Notes: a model not told the origin generated them from the sequence alone. A stretch of 64,000 nt of DNA from Gautieria morchelliformis (GCA_015179125.1 WHVA01000154.1:124001-188000), one strand, 5' to 3'; shown: positions 1 to 12,370, counted from the stretch's first letter. Made by a program: numbers and translations.

Positions 1-3000
1 CCTGATGGTAGTCATCGACCGACTAACGTTGCTCGTACACCTCGTACCAACAACAATGAGCATGTCAGCCAAGGGAGTAGCCTGGCTGTTTCTGAAAGAG
101 ATTGTTCGACTCCATGGGGTTCCTGACTCAATCATGAACTACAGGGACTCATGGGGACTAAGATCCTCATGTCAACTGCCTTCCATCCCCAAACGGATGG
201 AGCCAGCGAGCAGGCAAACTGCTCGATAGGACAGATATTGTGCGCGGTCATCAGAGATGATCAGAAGGATTGGGCATTGAAATGCCCAATGGTTGAGGTC
301 ACCCTCAACAGCAACATCAGTGCGACCACAGGGTTCACGCCTTTCGAGCTGAACCACGGCTATATGCCACGGATAGACCTCCCCATAGCCGTGGACACCC
401 CGTTCAAGGGGGTAGCCCGGTTCGCACATCAGGCAAAATGGAACCTGATGGTGGTACACGATGCAATCATAGAGCATCGAGTGACGCAAACGTTTCATGC
501 AAACAAGAAATGTATGGCGAGCGACAGGTACATAGCCAACGACCGTGTCTACCTCTCGACACAGAACCTAACTCTCCCGAAAGGAAGAGCCAGAAAACTA
601 GTCCCGCAGTACATAGGACCGTACCGCGTCGTCGAGGCTCACAATGACACCTCGACAGTGACCCTTGATCTTGCCGACAAGCTGAAAAGCCATCGCATTT
701 CACCGGTCTTCCATTCAAGCCTCGTACGGCGATACGAGGCTAACAACAACGAATTGTTCCCTTGTCGTGAGGCCAAGTCATTTTATGACTTCGGCACGAA
801 TGACGACGAGGAGTGGCTCGTCGACAGGATTATCGCACATCGATGGATAAACTCGAGGGACCTGGAGTTCCAGGTCCGTTGGACCCTAGGCGACATGACA
901 TGGGAACCCATGTCGTCCTGCAAGGACCTTGAAGCCCTAAATAACTATCTAGAACTTCGGGGGGTGAGCAAGCCACACAACCTCCCCAGACGCCGCTAGA
1001 CGCGTCTGTCATGTGCAGACCACGTGACGCGCCAGCCACGGCATGGTTAAATTTTTACCTTGGATCTTTCCGAGGGCGCATCGCTTCTTGGAAGCCTACC
1101 ACCATCATCCCCACGAAGATGATGCCCCCCAAAGATGGGATGGACGCTGATCCGTCAATGTCCACAACGTGAGCAACGGCCCCGAGACAGGGGGCCACAG
1201 ATATTCTACGTGCTCCAGTAGACCAGGAGCACTGGATGATCGTGGGATGGGAGGACACCCTTGCCATCATCCACCGTCCACCTGGACGATTGTGCTACGT
1301 GCACGGACTACGCCGTGCACCTAAGGGCCGCGACAGGCACCCGCAAGGTCAAATTGCGGGACGAAGACATCGGCGACGCCGTCGATGCAGCCTGGGGATG
1401 GCTCCCAAGGGGCATCGCGCGTGACGCGTGAGAAGAGCTCCTCCGGGACATCCACGACCTCAAAAAAGAGGTCAAGGAGTTGGAATGCACGGTTGAAGAC
1501 CGCGACGATGCACTCGAAGCCGAGCATGCCAAAATCAAGGAGCTGGAGCAACAGCTGAGCGCAGCCCAGCTGCAGGTTACCCTGGTCCACGCTGCCTCAA
1601 AAATGCCATGACATGACCTGGCCACGGACCCAGTGGCCGGGCCATCATCACCTCGCATGATGGTGCCCTTGCTGGCGCGCGCAACATCGGGGCTAGCGTC
1701 CCGATTGTCGGTACCGACCCCGACAACGACAACGGCGGAAGGGCATAGCGTGCCTTCCGACTCTGCGTACGGCCTCCCAGAAGGATGGGAGTCCAACTCG
1801 TCCGTCTGGAAGACGTACGACCCGGAAAGGGCACAGCGGCTGGCAGAGCAGGCAAAGAAAAAGTGCAAGAAATTGCGCGGCACCCCCAACACCATCAATG
1901 GGCTAGCCATTGCGAGGGAAAGCGTGATCAGCGCTGATCTAGCGGCATCATCATCGCACACAATCAACGACCCCGCCCTTCAACGGCGGATAGCACAGGT
2001 CGAGGCCCAGTACATAGGGCCTGGCGTGGCCCTGCCTCCACCGGCGGGGACAGTTCACCCTCCCTACCCGGGGGAGGGGACGATCATCCCACTCAGAGAT
2101 CCACTGATCTCCGAGACGGGCCTCCTACCACGACCGGTAGGGAAGGCCCAACAGCATCATACTCAATGGTACGACGTCTGCCCGCTCGATGACCCACGCT
2201 TCGTCGAACTCCTAGCGCAGGCAAAAGAAACGCCACAGCTCGTGCGTATGGGCGAGATGATCGGTGTATTCAAATGCATCGAGCACCAACAACGCAATGG
2301 CAATCCCAAAAGGGATTGTCTCGTGATAGCGGGCGGTACCCCACACGATATCGCGGCCATCCTAAAGGGTTGGATACACAACCCTGAAGGAATCCCATCA
2401 GCCATCCATGACAACACGGATGGCACCTTCAACCTAGATGACATGGACGTCTGGATGTGGTTGAAGGCCCTTGTGCCCCAGGCCAAAGGGGTCGCATCAC
2501 CTCTCAGGGCGAGGCTACTCGACCTATTCGGCTCGACAGACCAATGGTCGAGCCTCGTTGACGCCAGGGAAGTGCTGACACCTCAGAGCACCAACCTGCG
2601 GCTCTCCATCATGGGCCCATTCCCTGTGGGGGCCAAGCTGGCCCCGACATCCCACTTGCCAAGATTGCGAGATGGTTGGCCTGCTACGCCGGGGTCACTC
2701 GCGAGCGAGTGGCACGCATTGAACACTATGTTCAACGCAGCATCAGCAGCACAGCATTCAGTGCTGCCGCCTGCGAGGGCCAACAAAAGGTCCTCAAGAC
2801 CAGCCATATAAGGGCCGCGGTGCCGCGACCCCTCACTCATGCTCAGCTCGACCAGGAGCTGGCGCGCTTCCGGCCCCCTCCTCAGGCTGAGGACCTGGCC
2901 GTTGAGGCCATGCTCTGCAAGGATGCTGGCCTCATCACCCAAGCGGATACCGCCACTAGTGGTGAGGCCGACCAGCCTCACCCAATCACCCCCGCTGACG

Positions 3001-3354
3001 TGGAGGTGCCCCCGGAGGAGTCACGCGCTCCACCGGCCCCGTACAACAACGACATCATCGTATCAGCCACTCTAGAGGATTCCATTATGGATGACCTCTA
3101 TGAGTCGTAGTTGGCCCCTATAGTTGTCTGTAGAGGGGGAGGGTGTAAATAACCTATGTATCTACATGTACAATAGTTATTACATAATCCCAGTGGGCCC
3201 CTTAGGGACCCACTGTATAGTTTATGCGTGGGAACCAGCCAGCGGTTCCCATCGCATCTTACTCCTATACTGTCACTACGTAGCATCAGAATACCACATA
3301 TTGGTCAAGTTCTGTGTGCCCTTGTGACCAAGGCTTAAGATCAACATCTTTACA
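1..3354 (+). mobile_element. Gypsy-1 Ty3/Gypsy chromovirus, 3' part with 3' LTR
   Basis: This is the 3' part of an LTR retrotransposon; its 5' part lies outside the window. The first bases match 20819 onward in the fuller copy at 14983-20926. In order it holds the integrase core (about 1-480, including the FHPQTDG motif), the integrase C-terminal region, a chromodomain at about 800-970 (motif QVRWTLGDMTWEP), an extra coding region after pol at about 1130-3110, a polypurine tract at 3131-3143 and the 3' LTR. The extra region has a heptad-rich, probably coiled-coil stretch near 1430-1600 and then a domain I do not recognise. Chromodomains in this position are known to guide integration to modified chromatin. 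The copy is broken, with about four breaks. Confidence 0.9.
3144..3354 (+). repeat. Gypsy-1 3' LTR
   Basis: The 211-bp LTR begins TGTAAATAAC and ends CATCTTTACA, so it has TG...CA ends within a short inverted repeat (TGTAAA/TTTACA). A purine-rich tract abuts its 5' side. A second copy at 14983-15195 is about 90% identical by eye. The sequence immediately after it is internal Gypsy-1 sequence, so this element landed inside another member of its own family. Confidence 0.9.
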
Positions 3355-3931
3355 GTGATCCCCAACCCAACGAATCTCCAGACAATGGAGACATGCCCGC
3401 TGAAGAATGGGATCTGGAGCTGTCCCAGTACTATGAATGGGATGAAGAGGTGGAAGACATCGCCTACAGGTCCAGCATGATCAGAATCGCGCCGGAAGAC
3501 GACGCCGCCATGAAGGTCATGGCGGCACGCAGGTCGGTTACGCCAGACAAGGTGGCCGAGCTGGTGTATCACCGCCGAAGCAAGCATAGGATGTGACCAA
3601 CACGCCCGCGCAGTGAAAACCATACCCTCTCGGGGTACTGGGAAGTAAATGGCATAAAAGCCCACTGCCTGCTGGGTAGTGGGAGCGAAGGGGTATTACT
3701 ATCCCCTGAATTCACGCAAGCTACTATGAAGACATTCGCCCTGGAGCAGCCAATCGTGCTGCTGCTAGCCTGCATAGGCAGCCGTTCCACAAGCAATTAT
3801 GTAACGAACATGACCACTAAATTTGGTCATGAAACATACGACAAATATTTCAACATAGCGAACGTCGAATATTATGACACGACCTTAGGGACACCGTTCC
3901 TAAGGAGATTTGGCATCACCCTGGACTTCTC

Positions 3932-5172
3932 TGTAGTAGACAGGAATTATAGGCAGTAGGTTTGGACTTGTTGTGTGGTTTTTATACTAGGAATGATATT
4001 GAGAATAATTGATTTAATCTCCTGGTTGTGAGATAAATCGAGTGAGATTTTAGAGTAGACAGGAATATCTGCGCGCACAGTAAGTATGCATGTCTTACGA
4101 TTTTAGTGTCGACTAGAAATTCTACTACGGAATGAGAGGTGAAACGAGGTGTTATTTCACTACTATTTTGTTGTACATGGGACTACGTATTTATTAGTTA
4201 CTGGTGGCACTTGGCGGTCAAGGGATTGGTGATGTGATACTAAAGGGATGATGGAATGGGGCGAGCGGCACACATGTATCGATAGGAGTGACGACGTGTG
4301 TTGAATAGGTTGGGCTTGGAGATGGAGTGTAAAGTAGGATGCGGGAACGGGAGTTTAGTGAAGGATAGGGGGCATAGTCTGGGTATGGGCAGGGTCGGCT
4401 CGACGTGTCGCGTCCCTTGATTGGGTCACGTGACTGATGGAAAGCTCGTGATTCGGGATGGGCTCGGTGTTCTTGGATAGCGTTTTGGGTGTTGTAAATC
4501 GTGGTAACACGTGATTCATGTCCCTGCGGCATCGGGGGAGTCAGGGGGTGTGATCTGGTCAATTTGGGTGGGCATATGATGATCCGGCGGTTTCAGGTAC
4601 TAGTGCCGTGGTGCATATATCCCGAGAGAGGGGTGATCGGAGTATTGGTCGTGATATGGGGTTGTGTTTGTAGTTAATATGTTAATATTGTTTTCTTTAA
4701 TACTTTCAACATGTTGCTCAAAAGAATAGACTAGAAATTAATTCACTCTCTCAGTGAATTTAGTTGTCACTTTAAATATATTATACACTACCTAGAAATT
4801 AATTCACTACAGAGGAGTTCTAGGTCAATAAATCGAAAGAGTACTAGACTAATTTACTTGCCTCTCTCAGTGAATTTAGTTGTCACTGAGAGAGGGGGAA
4901 TTTTGTCTCACTGTGCATGTACTACTACCCGGCTCTTTAGCGCTCAAGAGCTCGCGCGTCGAAGTCATTTCAAACTCCGCTGGGTGCAGCCGCCTGTGAA
5001 AATAGAAATACCAGAATGAAATGGAGAGATAGGGAGTGACTGGAAAATTTCAAAAATAATCAGAGAAATGGATGCATGGTACAAGAACAATGTGAGAAGA
5101 AATTGAAACACCATACAATAAATTGAATATATTATGCTTGATTTTGGTGCAGGAGCATAAATGGACCCAACA
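3932..5172 (+). repeat. LTR-A copy 1, solo LTR, interrupted by LTR-B
   Basis: The element runs from TGTAGTAGACAGG to CCCAACA and is flanked by the 5-bp duplication TTCTC (3927-3931 and 5173-5177), as expected for an integrated LTR element. Without the nested insert at 3974-4711 it is about 500 bp, like the other four copies in the window. It lies inside the Gypsy-1 protease region. No internal region of this family is present anywhere in the window. Confidence 0.85.
3974..4711. repeat. LTR-B, solo LTR nested in LTR-A
   Basis: The 738-bp insert begins TGTGGTTTTTATACTAGG and ends CTTTCAACA, with the 5-bp duplication TGTTG at 3969-3973 and 4712-4716. Comparison with intact LTR-A copies shows that it splits the run GACTTGTTGCTCAAAAG. 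I see no coding capacity and no second copy in the window. It is the youngest of three nested insertions here. Confidence 0.8.
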
Positions 5173-5343
5173 TTCTCAAGCCCAGGGACGATCTGTAAGG
5201 GGAATGAAACAATCCCCACGGGCAAAGTCTCGTTCAATGATAATCAGTCGATGAACGAGGGAAAGGGGCCAAGGGTGAGCAGGGTCACCCCTGCGCCAAA
5301 GCCAAACCTGGCTCATTGAAGCCAGGAGGACAAGTCGCATAAC

Positions 5344-5642
5344 TGTTATGAAATCACGAGTATCATCTGTTTAATCCAAAAATACCATATCCTCAGCTCA
5401 CACCTCACACACGCGTTCGTACCAGTCACCCGATCCACATCAACACATATTCGTCTCCTCGGTCCCATTCCTACCCACAAAAACCCACATATTGCATCAT
5501 TCCGAAGGGTCATGTACCAGCAGTCGATGCATCAGACCGTGGATACATCCCTGAGCCCGAGCGAATCTGACCCATGGAGTGGCTGTTATGAATAGGAAAA
5601 TCGAGCTATACGTTCATATTCATCACTAACAAAGTCATAACA
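5344..5642. repeat. Possible solo LTR (LTR-C)
   Basis: A 299-bp stretch begins TGTTATGA and ends TCATAACA, perfect inverted ends of LTR type. The flanking bases do not show a clear 5-bp duplication, and a second TGTTATGAA lies inside at 5584, so the boundaries could be wrong. It sits at the edge of the Gypsy-1 fragment. 5643-5832, to its right, holds nothing I can name. Confidence 0.35.
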
Positions 5643-5832
5643 ATTTCCTGGCACATCCTAGTACATGGATGTGCACACATTTACTGCCGGCACAGCGCAT
5701 CATGCACGCACGCGCTATCACTCATGCACATATCTAACCTGCGACTTCGACCCTGAGCCTGGATCCAGGGCCAACCGAGGGATAGATCCAAGATGGAGCG
5801 CGGGAGGCGCTCCATCGTTCCTGACGCATATA

Positions 5833-6664
5833 TTAAACTCCATATGGTGGCAGGTTGGGGAGGTCCCAGTCATTGTCAGAACCTCCAGAGCTATCACCTG
5901 GATCACCTGAAGGGTCACCGGGGTCAGCCCTACCTTTGCCTTTGTTACTAGGCTCGGCAGGGTCTGCGAGGGGTATCCCCGGGGATGGTGGTGAATCGTC
6001 GGGGGCTTCCGAGAAACGTCGTTGTTCTGAGATACCCTGAAGGGTGTGGGAACGAGTTATAATGGACATAGTGAAGAAAAGGGATATGTAGGGTGTAAGC
6101 AGTCTGAAAATACTGTTACGATACGATCCTTCGTAAGGTTGACCAAGCTCGGGGGTGAAACCCGAGGTACAGTCCAAGGTTACGGGGCGAGGTTCTGATA
6201 GGGAAGTCGGAGAGAGACTAGGCTTCAGCTTATGTGCTGTGCGGACCCTACACACGAGTCCCAACTTCGGAGGCAAATGAATAAGAGGCGAGGTTTGGCT
6301 TAAGAGGCGAGGCTTAGAAACTAACTAGGGATCAAAGTATACAATAGTTGATTTTCAGACTGAGGAGTAGGAATGCACACAAGGGGGTTTATATACGAGC
6401 GAGGGTACGAGTCAGGGGCGAGAAAATGTGGGGGAAGGTCAGGGCGAGGTCAGGGCGAGGTAATATACGAATGATGCGTGATGGAGCGGAATCAGTAACT
6501 AAGGGTATTTGGGCATGGGATCAAGGTCGGATATGAGCTCTAGCTCAGGCTCAGGCTCGGGCGCAGGATTAGAATCACAAGTACTTGGACACGAGTATCA
6601 CAAGGCTCGGGCTTGGAAGAAAGGTTATACAGGTAAGTAACCGGCCAAAGGCCGGGTTCTTACA
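5833..6664 (-). mobile_element. Gypsy-2 5' end: LTR plus gag start
   Basis: Read on the minus strand, an LTR at 6664-6114 begins TGTAAGAACCCGG and ends CGTAACA. It is followed by a short leader and a gag start at 6069 (MSIITRSHTLQ), then an acidic, Pro/Gly/Asp-rich stretch typical of the amino end of fungal Gypsy gag. The leader begins GTATT, as in the related copy at 11162. Only the first part of gag is left. The LTR abuts plus-strand pol sequence at 6665, so this element probably inserted into that copy. Confidence 0.65.
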
Positions 6665-8700
6665 GAGGCTTTCGAAGCACTCAAAGCCGCGTTCTCACAG
6701 GCCCCAGTCTTCATCCACTTTGACCCGAGTAACCCAATCGTCATCGAAACAGACGCCTCCGACTACGCCATCGCCGCCATCATCTCCCAGATCACCCCCT
6801 CTGATGGTGATATCCACCCAATCACCTTCTATTCGTGAGGAATGGCACCTGCCAAAACGAACTATGAGATCTATGACAAGGAGCTGCTTGCCATCTTTTG
6901 TGCCTTCAAGCAATGGCGAAACTACCTCAAAGGGGCATCCCACATCATCCTCGTCCTCTCTGACCACAAGAACCTTGAGTACTTCGCGACTACAAAACAG
7001 CTGACCCGACGACAGGTTCGTTGGTCCGAACACCTGTCAGGGTTTAACTACATCATTTGTTACCGAGCTGGGCGACTTGGCACAAAGCCGGATGCATTGA
7101 CCCGTCGGGGCGACGTGTACCCTAAAGGGGGGGATGGTGCTTACGCATTGGCGAATCCCCACAACTTCCAGTCAATGTTTAAAACTGGGCAACTCATTCG
7201 CACCATCATCCTTGACTCTGCATCACTGTTGACATCCATCCAACAGGGCCAGTTGACCGATCCCTTGTCCTCAGCCCACATCACCCGTATTCAGTCTCAG
7301 TCGATGGTGGTCCCCATTCCGAACGCGAAGCCAGACCCTTGGTCACTTGGAGAGGATGGCAAAATGCTGTTATACAAACAGTGAACGTATGTCCCCAATC
7401 ATAATGATATTCTCTTGGACATCCTTCGCTCGCTGCATGATCATCAGTTAGCAGGCCACCCAGGGATCAGCAAAATGATGAAGAACATTCGGAGACAGTA
7501 TCATTGGCTGAACATGTCCACCTTCGTCACCAACTATATCGGCTCCTGTTCCAAGTGTTGCCACGCTAAATCCATTCATCACAAACCCTTTGGTCCGCTT
7601 CGCTTTCTGCCCATCAGCCAATGACCTTGGGATTCGAGCTCCATGGACTTCATCGAGGGGCTCCCCCAGTCGGATGGACACGATATGATCCTCGTCATTG
7701 TCGACAGGCTAACAAAGATAGCCCTGTTCATTCTGACATTCTCAGACATCGATTCCGGGGACGCCGCCATGCTCTTCCTTCGCCATGTATTCACTAAACA
7801 CAGTAGCCCCAGCGACATCATCTCTGATCGAGGGAAGCACTTCACATCCTGATTTTGGACCTCTCTCTGCGAAATGCTCAGCATCAAAGGCAATCTTTCT
7901 ACAGCCTACCACCCCCAGACTGATGGACAGACCGAATGAGTAAACCAGATCCTCAAACAGTATCTCTGAGTCTATATCAACTACCAGCAGGACGATTGGG
8001 TCCACCTTTTGCCTCTCACTGAATTTGCCTACAACAACACAGCCCATTCGGTGACCCAGGTCACACACTTCTTTGCCAACAAGGGTTTCCATCCAAAGCT
8101 CGAAGTATCGCTCACTTCAGTTGCTTCCGAGGACACTTATCGCCAGTCGGCAGATCTCAAGGGCCTTCACCAATCCCTTCAAGATCAAATCAAGAAATCA
8201 ATTATCCAGTACACTTTGGCCACAACCAGTCGCTGCATTCCGATCCCTGAGTTTCAGGTCGGCGACAGAGTATGGGTCGACTCGCGAAATATTCGCACAA
8301 AATGACCTTCGAAGAAACTCGACCACCGAAGACTTGGCCCATATCCTATCACGGCTAAAATATCTTCTCATGCATTTCGCTTAGGCTTACCATTGGACCT
8401 TTGCCAGATCCACCCTGTGTTTCATGTATCCCTTCTTGAACCCGCCACGACATCTACCATCCCAGGTCGACATGCAGACCCCCCACCTCCTATCGAAATT
8501 GACTCTGCCGACGAGTACGAGATCACGAAAATCCTTGATAGTTGCATTCACTGAAAGTGATTGGAATACCTAGTAGAGTGGAAGGGATACGAACACACTC
8601 CCGACGCTACGTCTTGGGAACCCTCTTCGAATGTTACTAATGCTGCTCGCAGACTTGCCAAATTTCATGTGAAGTACCCCCAGAAACCCAAGGCTTAGAC
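6665..8700 (+). mobile_element. Gypsy chromovirus pol fragment: RNase H, integrase, chromodomain
   Basis: Translation shows RNase H (about 6665-7130, motifs VIETDASDYAIAA and [10 protein letters not shown]), the integrase zinc-binding HHCC domain (about 7430-7570), the integrase core (about 7640-8010, motif YHPQTDGQTE near 7910), the integrase C-terminus and a chromodomain (about 8520-8670, motif EYLVEWKGYEHTPDATSWEP). This is the Tf1/MAGGY-like chromovirus type, clearly different from Gypsy-1. It is broken, with roughly eight breaks, and lacks gag, protease and most of the reverse transcriptase. Confidence 0.9.
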
Positions 8701-8810
8701 GTTTACCAAACCCCAAGAAAATGACACTCTGTTCACATTCTACCTATAGATTCAACTCCCTTAATCAATCTCCTCTCAATCCTCATCCAACTCCCTTTGA
8801 CTCATTCTAC

Positions 8811-9352
8811 TGTAGAGGACAGGAATTATAGGCAGTAGGACTGGACTTGTTGCTCAAAAGAATAGACTAGAAATTAATTCACTCTCTCAGTGAATTTAGT
8901 TGTCACTATAAATATATTATACACTACCTAGAAATTAATTCACTATAGGATTTCTAGGTCAACAAATCGAAAAGAAACAAGACTAATTTACTTGCCTCTC
9001 TCAGTGAATTTAGTTGTCACTGAGAGAGGGGGGAAATGTGTCTCATGTGCATGTACTACTAGCCAGCGCTTTAGCGCCCATGAGGCCACGGTGTGCCATG
9101 CTAAGCGCCCATAGAACGTAGCGCGTTAGTGAACAGCCGCACCTCAAAAAGGAAACCTGTCCACAACCACCCACAAAGGGTCGGTTGGACAGAACATGAA
9201 AAGAAGTAGAAATACAGCTTTGAAAAATCAAAGAAAAATTTGACAAATCATAGAATGAATGTCAGCATGGTTTCAAGTCAAAATCAAAAGAAATACAAAT
9301 GGTGGAATCTATTTGGCTTGATTTTGGTGCAGGAGCATAAATGCACCCAACA
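8811..9352 (+). repeat. LTR-A copy 2
   Basis: It begins TGTAGAGGACAGG and ends GCACCCAACA. It shares the duplicated CTCTCTCAGTGAATTTAG module and the hairpin of the other copies, but its 3' half (9060-9300) is the most divergent. The flanks TCTAC and CTGTG do not match, so it is not a simple insertion; a rearrangement joined it to the LTR-D end at 9353. Confidence 0.75.
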
Positions 9353-9398
9353 CTGTGTTCACTAATACATGATATTAAGACCTAAAAACCAATCTTGA
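9353..9398 (-). repeat. LTR-D terminal fragment, 46 bp
   Basis: This is the first 46 bases, on the minus strand, of LTR-D (TGTCAAGATTGG...GAACACAG), the LTR seen in longer form at 43809-44808, 54961-56228 and 63683-64000. It sits between LTR-A and the minus-strand integrase fragment and ends sharply on both sides. Confidence 0.7.
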
Positions 9399-11162
9399 CA
9401 TGTCTGTGGCCATTGGCAGGTCGATCCGCGGCATATATCCGTGGTTCAGCTTGAAGGGTGCAAACCCTGTCATCGAGCTGACATTGCTGTTTAATGCAAC
9501 TTCGACCATTGGACACTTGTTGGCCCAGTCCTTTTGATTGTCCTTGATGACTGATCGAAGGACCTGGCCTATCGAGCAGTTTGCCCATTCGGTCGCACCA
9601 TCCATTTGAGGATGGAACGCGGTGGACATGAGGAGTTTCGTCCCCATGAGTCATTGGAGCTCACACCAGAATATGGATGTGAATTTCGATTCTTGATCCA
9701 AGACTATGGAGTCTGGGACTCCATGAAGTCTTACCACCTCTTTTAGGAATAGCCAGGCTATTCCTTTGGCTGTAACACTCCTCGTTGTCGGGATGAGGTG
9801 TACATGAGACATGAGTCTATCTATGATTACCATGAGGTAATCGCAGTCATTCAACTTGCGCAGTATGCGACGCTGGCATTCTACAGGGGTTAGTTTTCCG
9901 TCCTTCCCAAGTTTGTCGGAAAGGTCCGGAGTGCTCTTCCGGGTGTTGGTGTTGGAACCAGAGGCCTGGTTATTGCGAGGGGTGGAGTTGTTGTTCCGGT
10001 TGGTGGAGTTGGATCTGGAACTGTTGTTGTTGTTGTTTCCGGAGTTGTTATTTCCGGAATTAGTCTTCTTCTTGTCCTTATCAGACTTTTTGTCGGAAGA
10101 CTTGTTGTTCTTGCTCTGGGTGGAAGTTTCACGAGCGATCTCGGAGTGTCTTTCCCAGTAGCGCGAATCGATGGATTGGGCGAGGTTGCGAAGGTCGGTA
10201 AGGGTGGCGGGTTTTCCGACGCGGGCAATTTCATCCTTGATCTGGGATGGCAAGCCCATGTAAAACTGGCGTCGGAGTGCGGCTTCTCCCCATTGGACTC
10301 GAGGAGCGAGCTGCTGAAACGTGACGATATATTTAGCTATCTTATGAGTGTCTTTCATACGAAGCTTATCGAGTTCATTTTCCGCATCGGCTTCCATGTC
10401 AAATGGTCCGAAGTTGCTGCGGAGTTTGGAAATGAAATTGGGGTAATTGTCGGCCCAGTCGACGAGAGCGAATGGATCCATGAGGGCGGGTTCGAAGTAG
10501 TCGAGAGCCGTGCCTTGGAGATAGGAAAGGGCGTAATTGACCTTTCGTTCGTCGTCGGGAAAGGTGTCGGGACGATCACGGAAATTGAGTTGAAGCTGGA
10601 CCAGGAATGGCTGGAGCTTCTTGGGGTCGGAACTGTCGAACTGATCTGGTTCGCGGACCTTTGTCTTGGGGCGTGGTGGTGCTTGGGCCGGGCGCTGAAG
10701 TTGTCTGGCTAGCATGGCGATGGCTTGTGCAAGATCCGGAACTGGCGCGGGCGGAACTGGGTTGGCGGGAATCTGAGGTGGAATTGGAGGTGGAGGACCG
10801 CCTGGGGGACCGCCGGGTGGGCCGCCATGAGGGTCACCTGGAGGTGGTCCTGGTGGAGGTGGTGGTGGTGGAGCTGGGCGTCGGAATGACGCTGCTGTTT
10901 GTTCGCCGCTGCTACTCGTCGAATTCCCTCCATAGCCGGGATTGTCGTCGGGATTAGCATCGGGAACTTCTTCGAAACGTTGGGGAAAAGCATCGGAGAG
11001 CTCATCGTCGGCACGAGAGCTACCGGAGGGTTCCGCGTGCCTTGGTGCTGCGGATCTAAGACTGCCAAAATAAGAGAGAGCTTTGACAGCTCCTGCTCGA
11101 GCTGAAGTAGCTGTGGTACGAGGAGGCATAGTGATAGTTATCGGGTGGGAATCAGATAATAC

Positions 11163-12370
11163 TGTTACGTATCGAGATTTCCACTAAGTCGGAACTGGAA
11201 AGGACAGCGGCTTCAACTTATAGGTTGCGCCCCCGATGAACTATTGTCCTAAGTATTTCGGAACTGAGTCGGAAGTCGGAAAGTACTGAGCCAAAGGTTT
11301 GGTCGGAACCGGGGCCCATAACCCTGTAGAGGACAGGAATTATAGGCAGTAGGAATGGACTTCTTGCTCAAAAGAATAGACTAGAAAACAATTCACTCTC
11401 TCAGTGAATTTAGTTGTCACTGTAAATATATTATACACTACCTAGAAAACAATTCACTACAGAGGATTTCTAGGTTAATAAATCGAAAGAATGCTAGACT
11501 AATTTACTTGCCTCTCTCAGTGAATTTAGTTGTCACTGAGAGAGGGGGAAACTGTTTCACTGCGCATGTACTACTACCCGGCCCTTTAGCGCCCAAGAGC
11601 TCGCGCGTCGAAGTCATTTCAGACTCCGCTGGGTGCAGCCGCTTGTGAAAGTAGGAATAACAAGATGAAATGGAGAGATAGGGAATGAGTGGAAAATTTC
11701 GAAAATAACCAGAGAAATGGATGCATGATACAAGAACAACATGAGAAGAAATTGAGAAAGCACACAACAAATTGGATATATTATGCTTGATTTTGGTGCA
11801 GGAGCATCAATGCACCCAACAGGAACTTGGGTCGGAACTGAGGCGGAAGGCGGAAAGAAGGAAAGCGGAGAGACTGAGATCTTGCTAGACTCGCTGTGGT
11901 AAGAACAGGAGATGGAGCGAAGGAAATCAAGTATCGAAGGCGATTATCTGATTGCAGAATAAGAGACACACATGACAGGCTTTTATACAAAGAGCTGAGA
12001 CAACAGGTAATGACATAGTACTAAGCAAATTCTGGGGGAAGCGGAAGTCGAGTAGACAATGCGTGGGAACTAACTATTGGGAACAATGGGACTACAAGGG
12101 GGGTTCAGGGTAAGGTAGAACAATGGCAAAGAACAAGGGGTCGGGAAAACATATCTGACAACGAATTACAAGGGTGACCGGATATGTGGTTTTGATGAAC
12201 GATGAAACGGGTCCGGTGGGTCCGAGTAATAGAGTCGAAAGAACAAGGGAATAGAACAATGGGCGGAATGTCGGAAGTATCGGAGGGGCGGAATGTGTGG
12301 CAGAAATATCGGAGGGGCGGAAGGTGTGGCGGAACTGAGGGTCGGAAGTCGGAAATGAACGGTCGTAACA
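11163..12370 (-). repeat. 5' LTR of the minus-strand Gypsy relic
   Basis: On the minus strand it begins TGTTACGACCG and ends ACGTAACA, TG...CA bounded. Without the inserted LTR-A it is about 711 bp. It is rich in GTCGGAA-like motifs on the plus strand. It ends abruptly against a Gypsy-1 integrase fragment at 12371. Confidence 0.7.
11325..11821 (+). repeat. LTR-A copy 3
   Basis: The 497-bp copy begins TGTAGAGGACAGG and ends TGCACCCAACA. It lies inside the LTR of the minus-strand Gypsy relic. The immediate flanks AACCC and GGAAC differ, although GGAAC also occurs about 20 bp upstream of its left end, so the left flank may have been altered after insertion. Confidence 0.8.

Larger units (their letters stand above)
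3355..5343 (+). mobile_element. Gypsy-1 second copy, protease-region fragment
   Basis: 3355-3931 and 5173-5339 both match 17748-18500 of the fuller Gypsy-1 copy. They cover the stretch after the gag zinc knuckle and the aspartic-protease region (motif ILGTPFLRRFG near the end). The fragment is the target into which the first copy inserted, and it is itself split by solo LTR-A at 3932-5172. Its distal end stops next to another TG...CA segment at 5344. It is a broken relic with only a small part of pol left. Confidence 0.85.
9399..12370 (-). mobile_element. Mosaic Gypsy relic: LTR, gag, integrase core
   Basis: Read on the minus strand: an LTR (12370-11163, carrying an inserted LTR-A), a leader, then gag from the ATG at 11129 (MPPRTTATSARAG). 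The gag has a proline-rich linker, a retrotransposon capsid region (about residues 150-330) and a Lys/Ser/Asn-rich tail. It is followed by an integrase core fragment of Gypsy-1 type (NDCDYLMVIIDRL). The gag resembles that of the other chromovirus group, so two families appear joined. Protease, reverse transcriptase and RNase H are absent. It is a broken relic. Confidence 0.8.

Noticed and set aside
1308-1967. A 219-codon minus-strand frame
   Set aside because: It is the shadow of the plus-strand coding region after the Gypsy-1 integrase; its Ser/Arg-rich translation has no domain.
9856-10712. Plus-strand frames rich in Leu and Val
   Set aside because: They are antisense to the gag of the minus-strand Gypsy relic.
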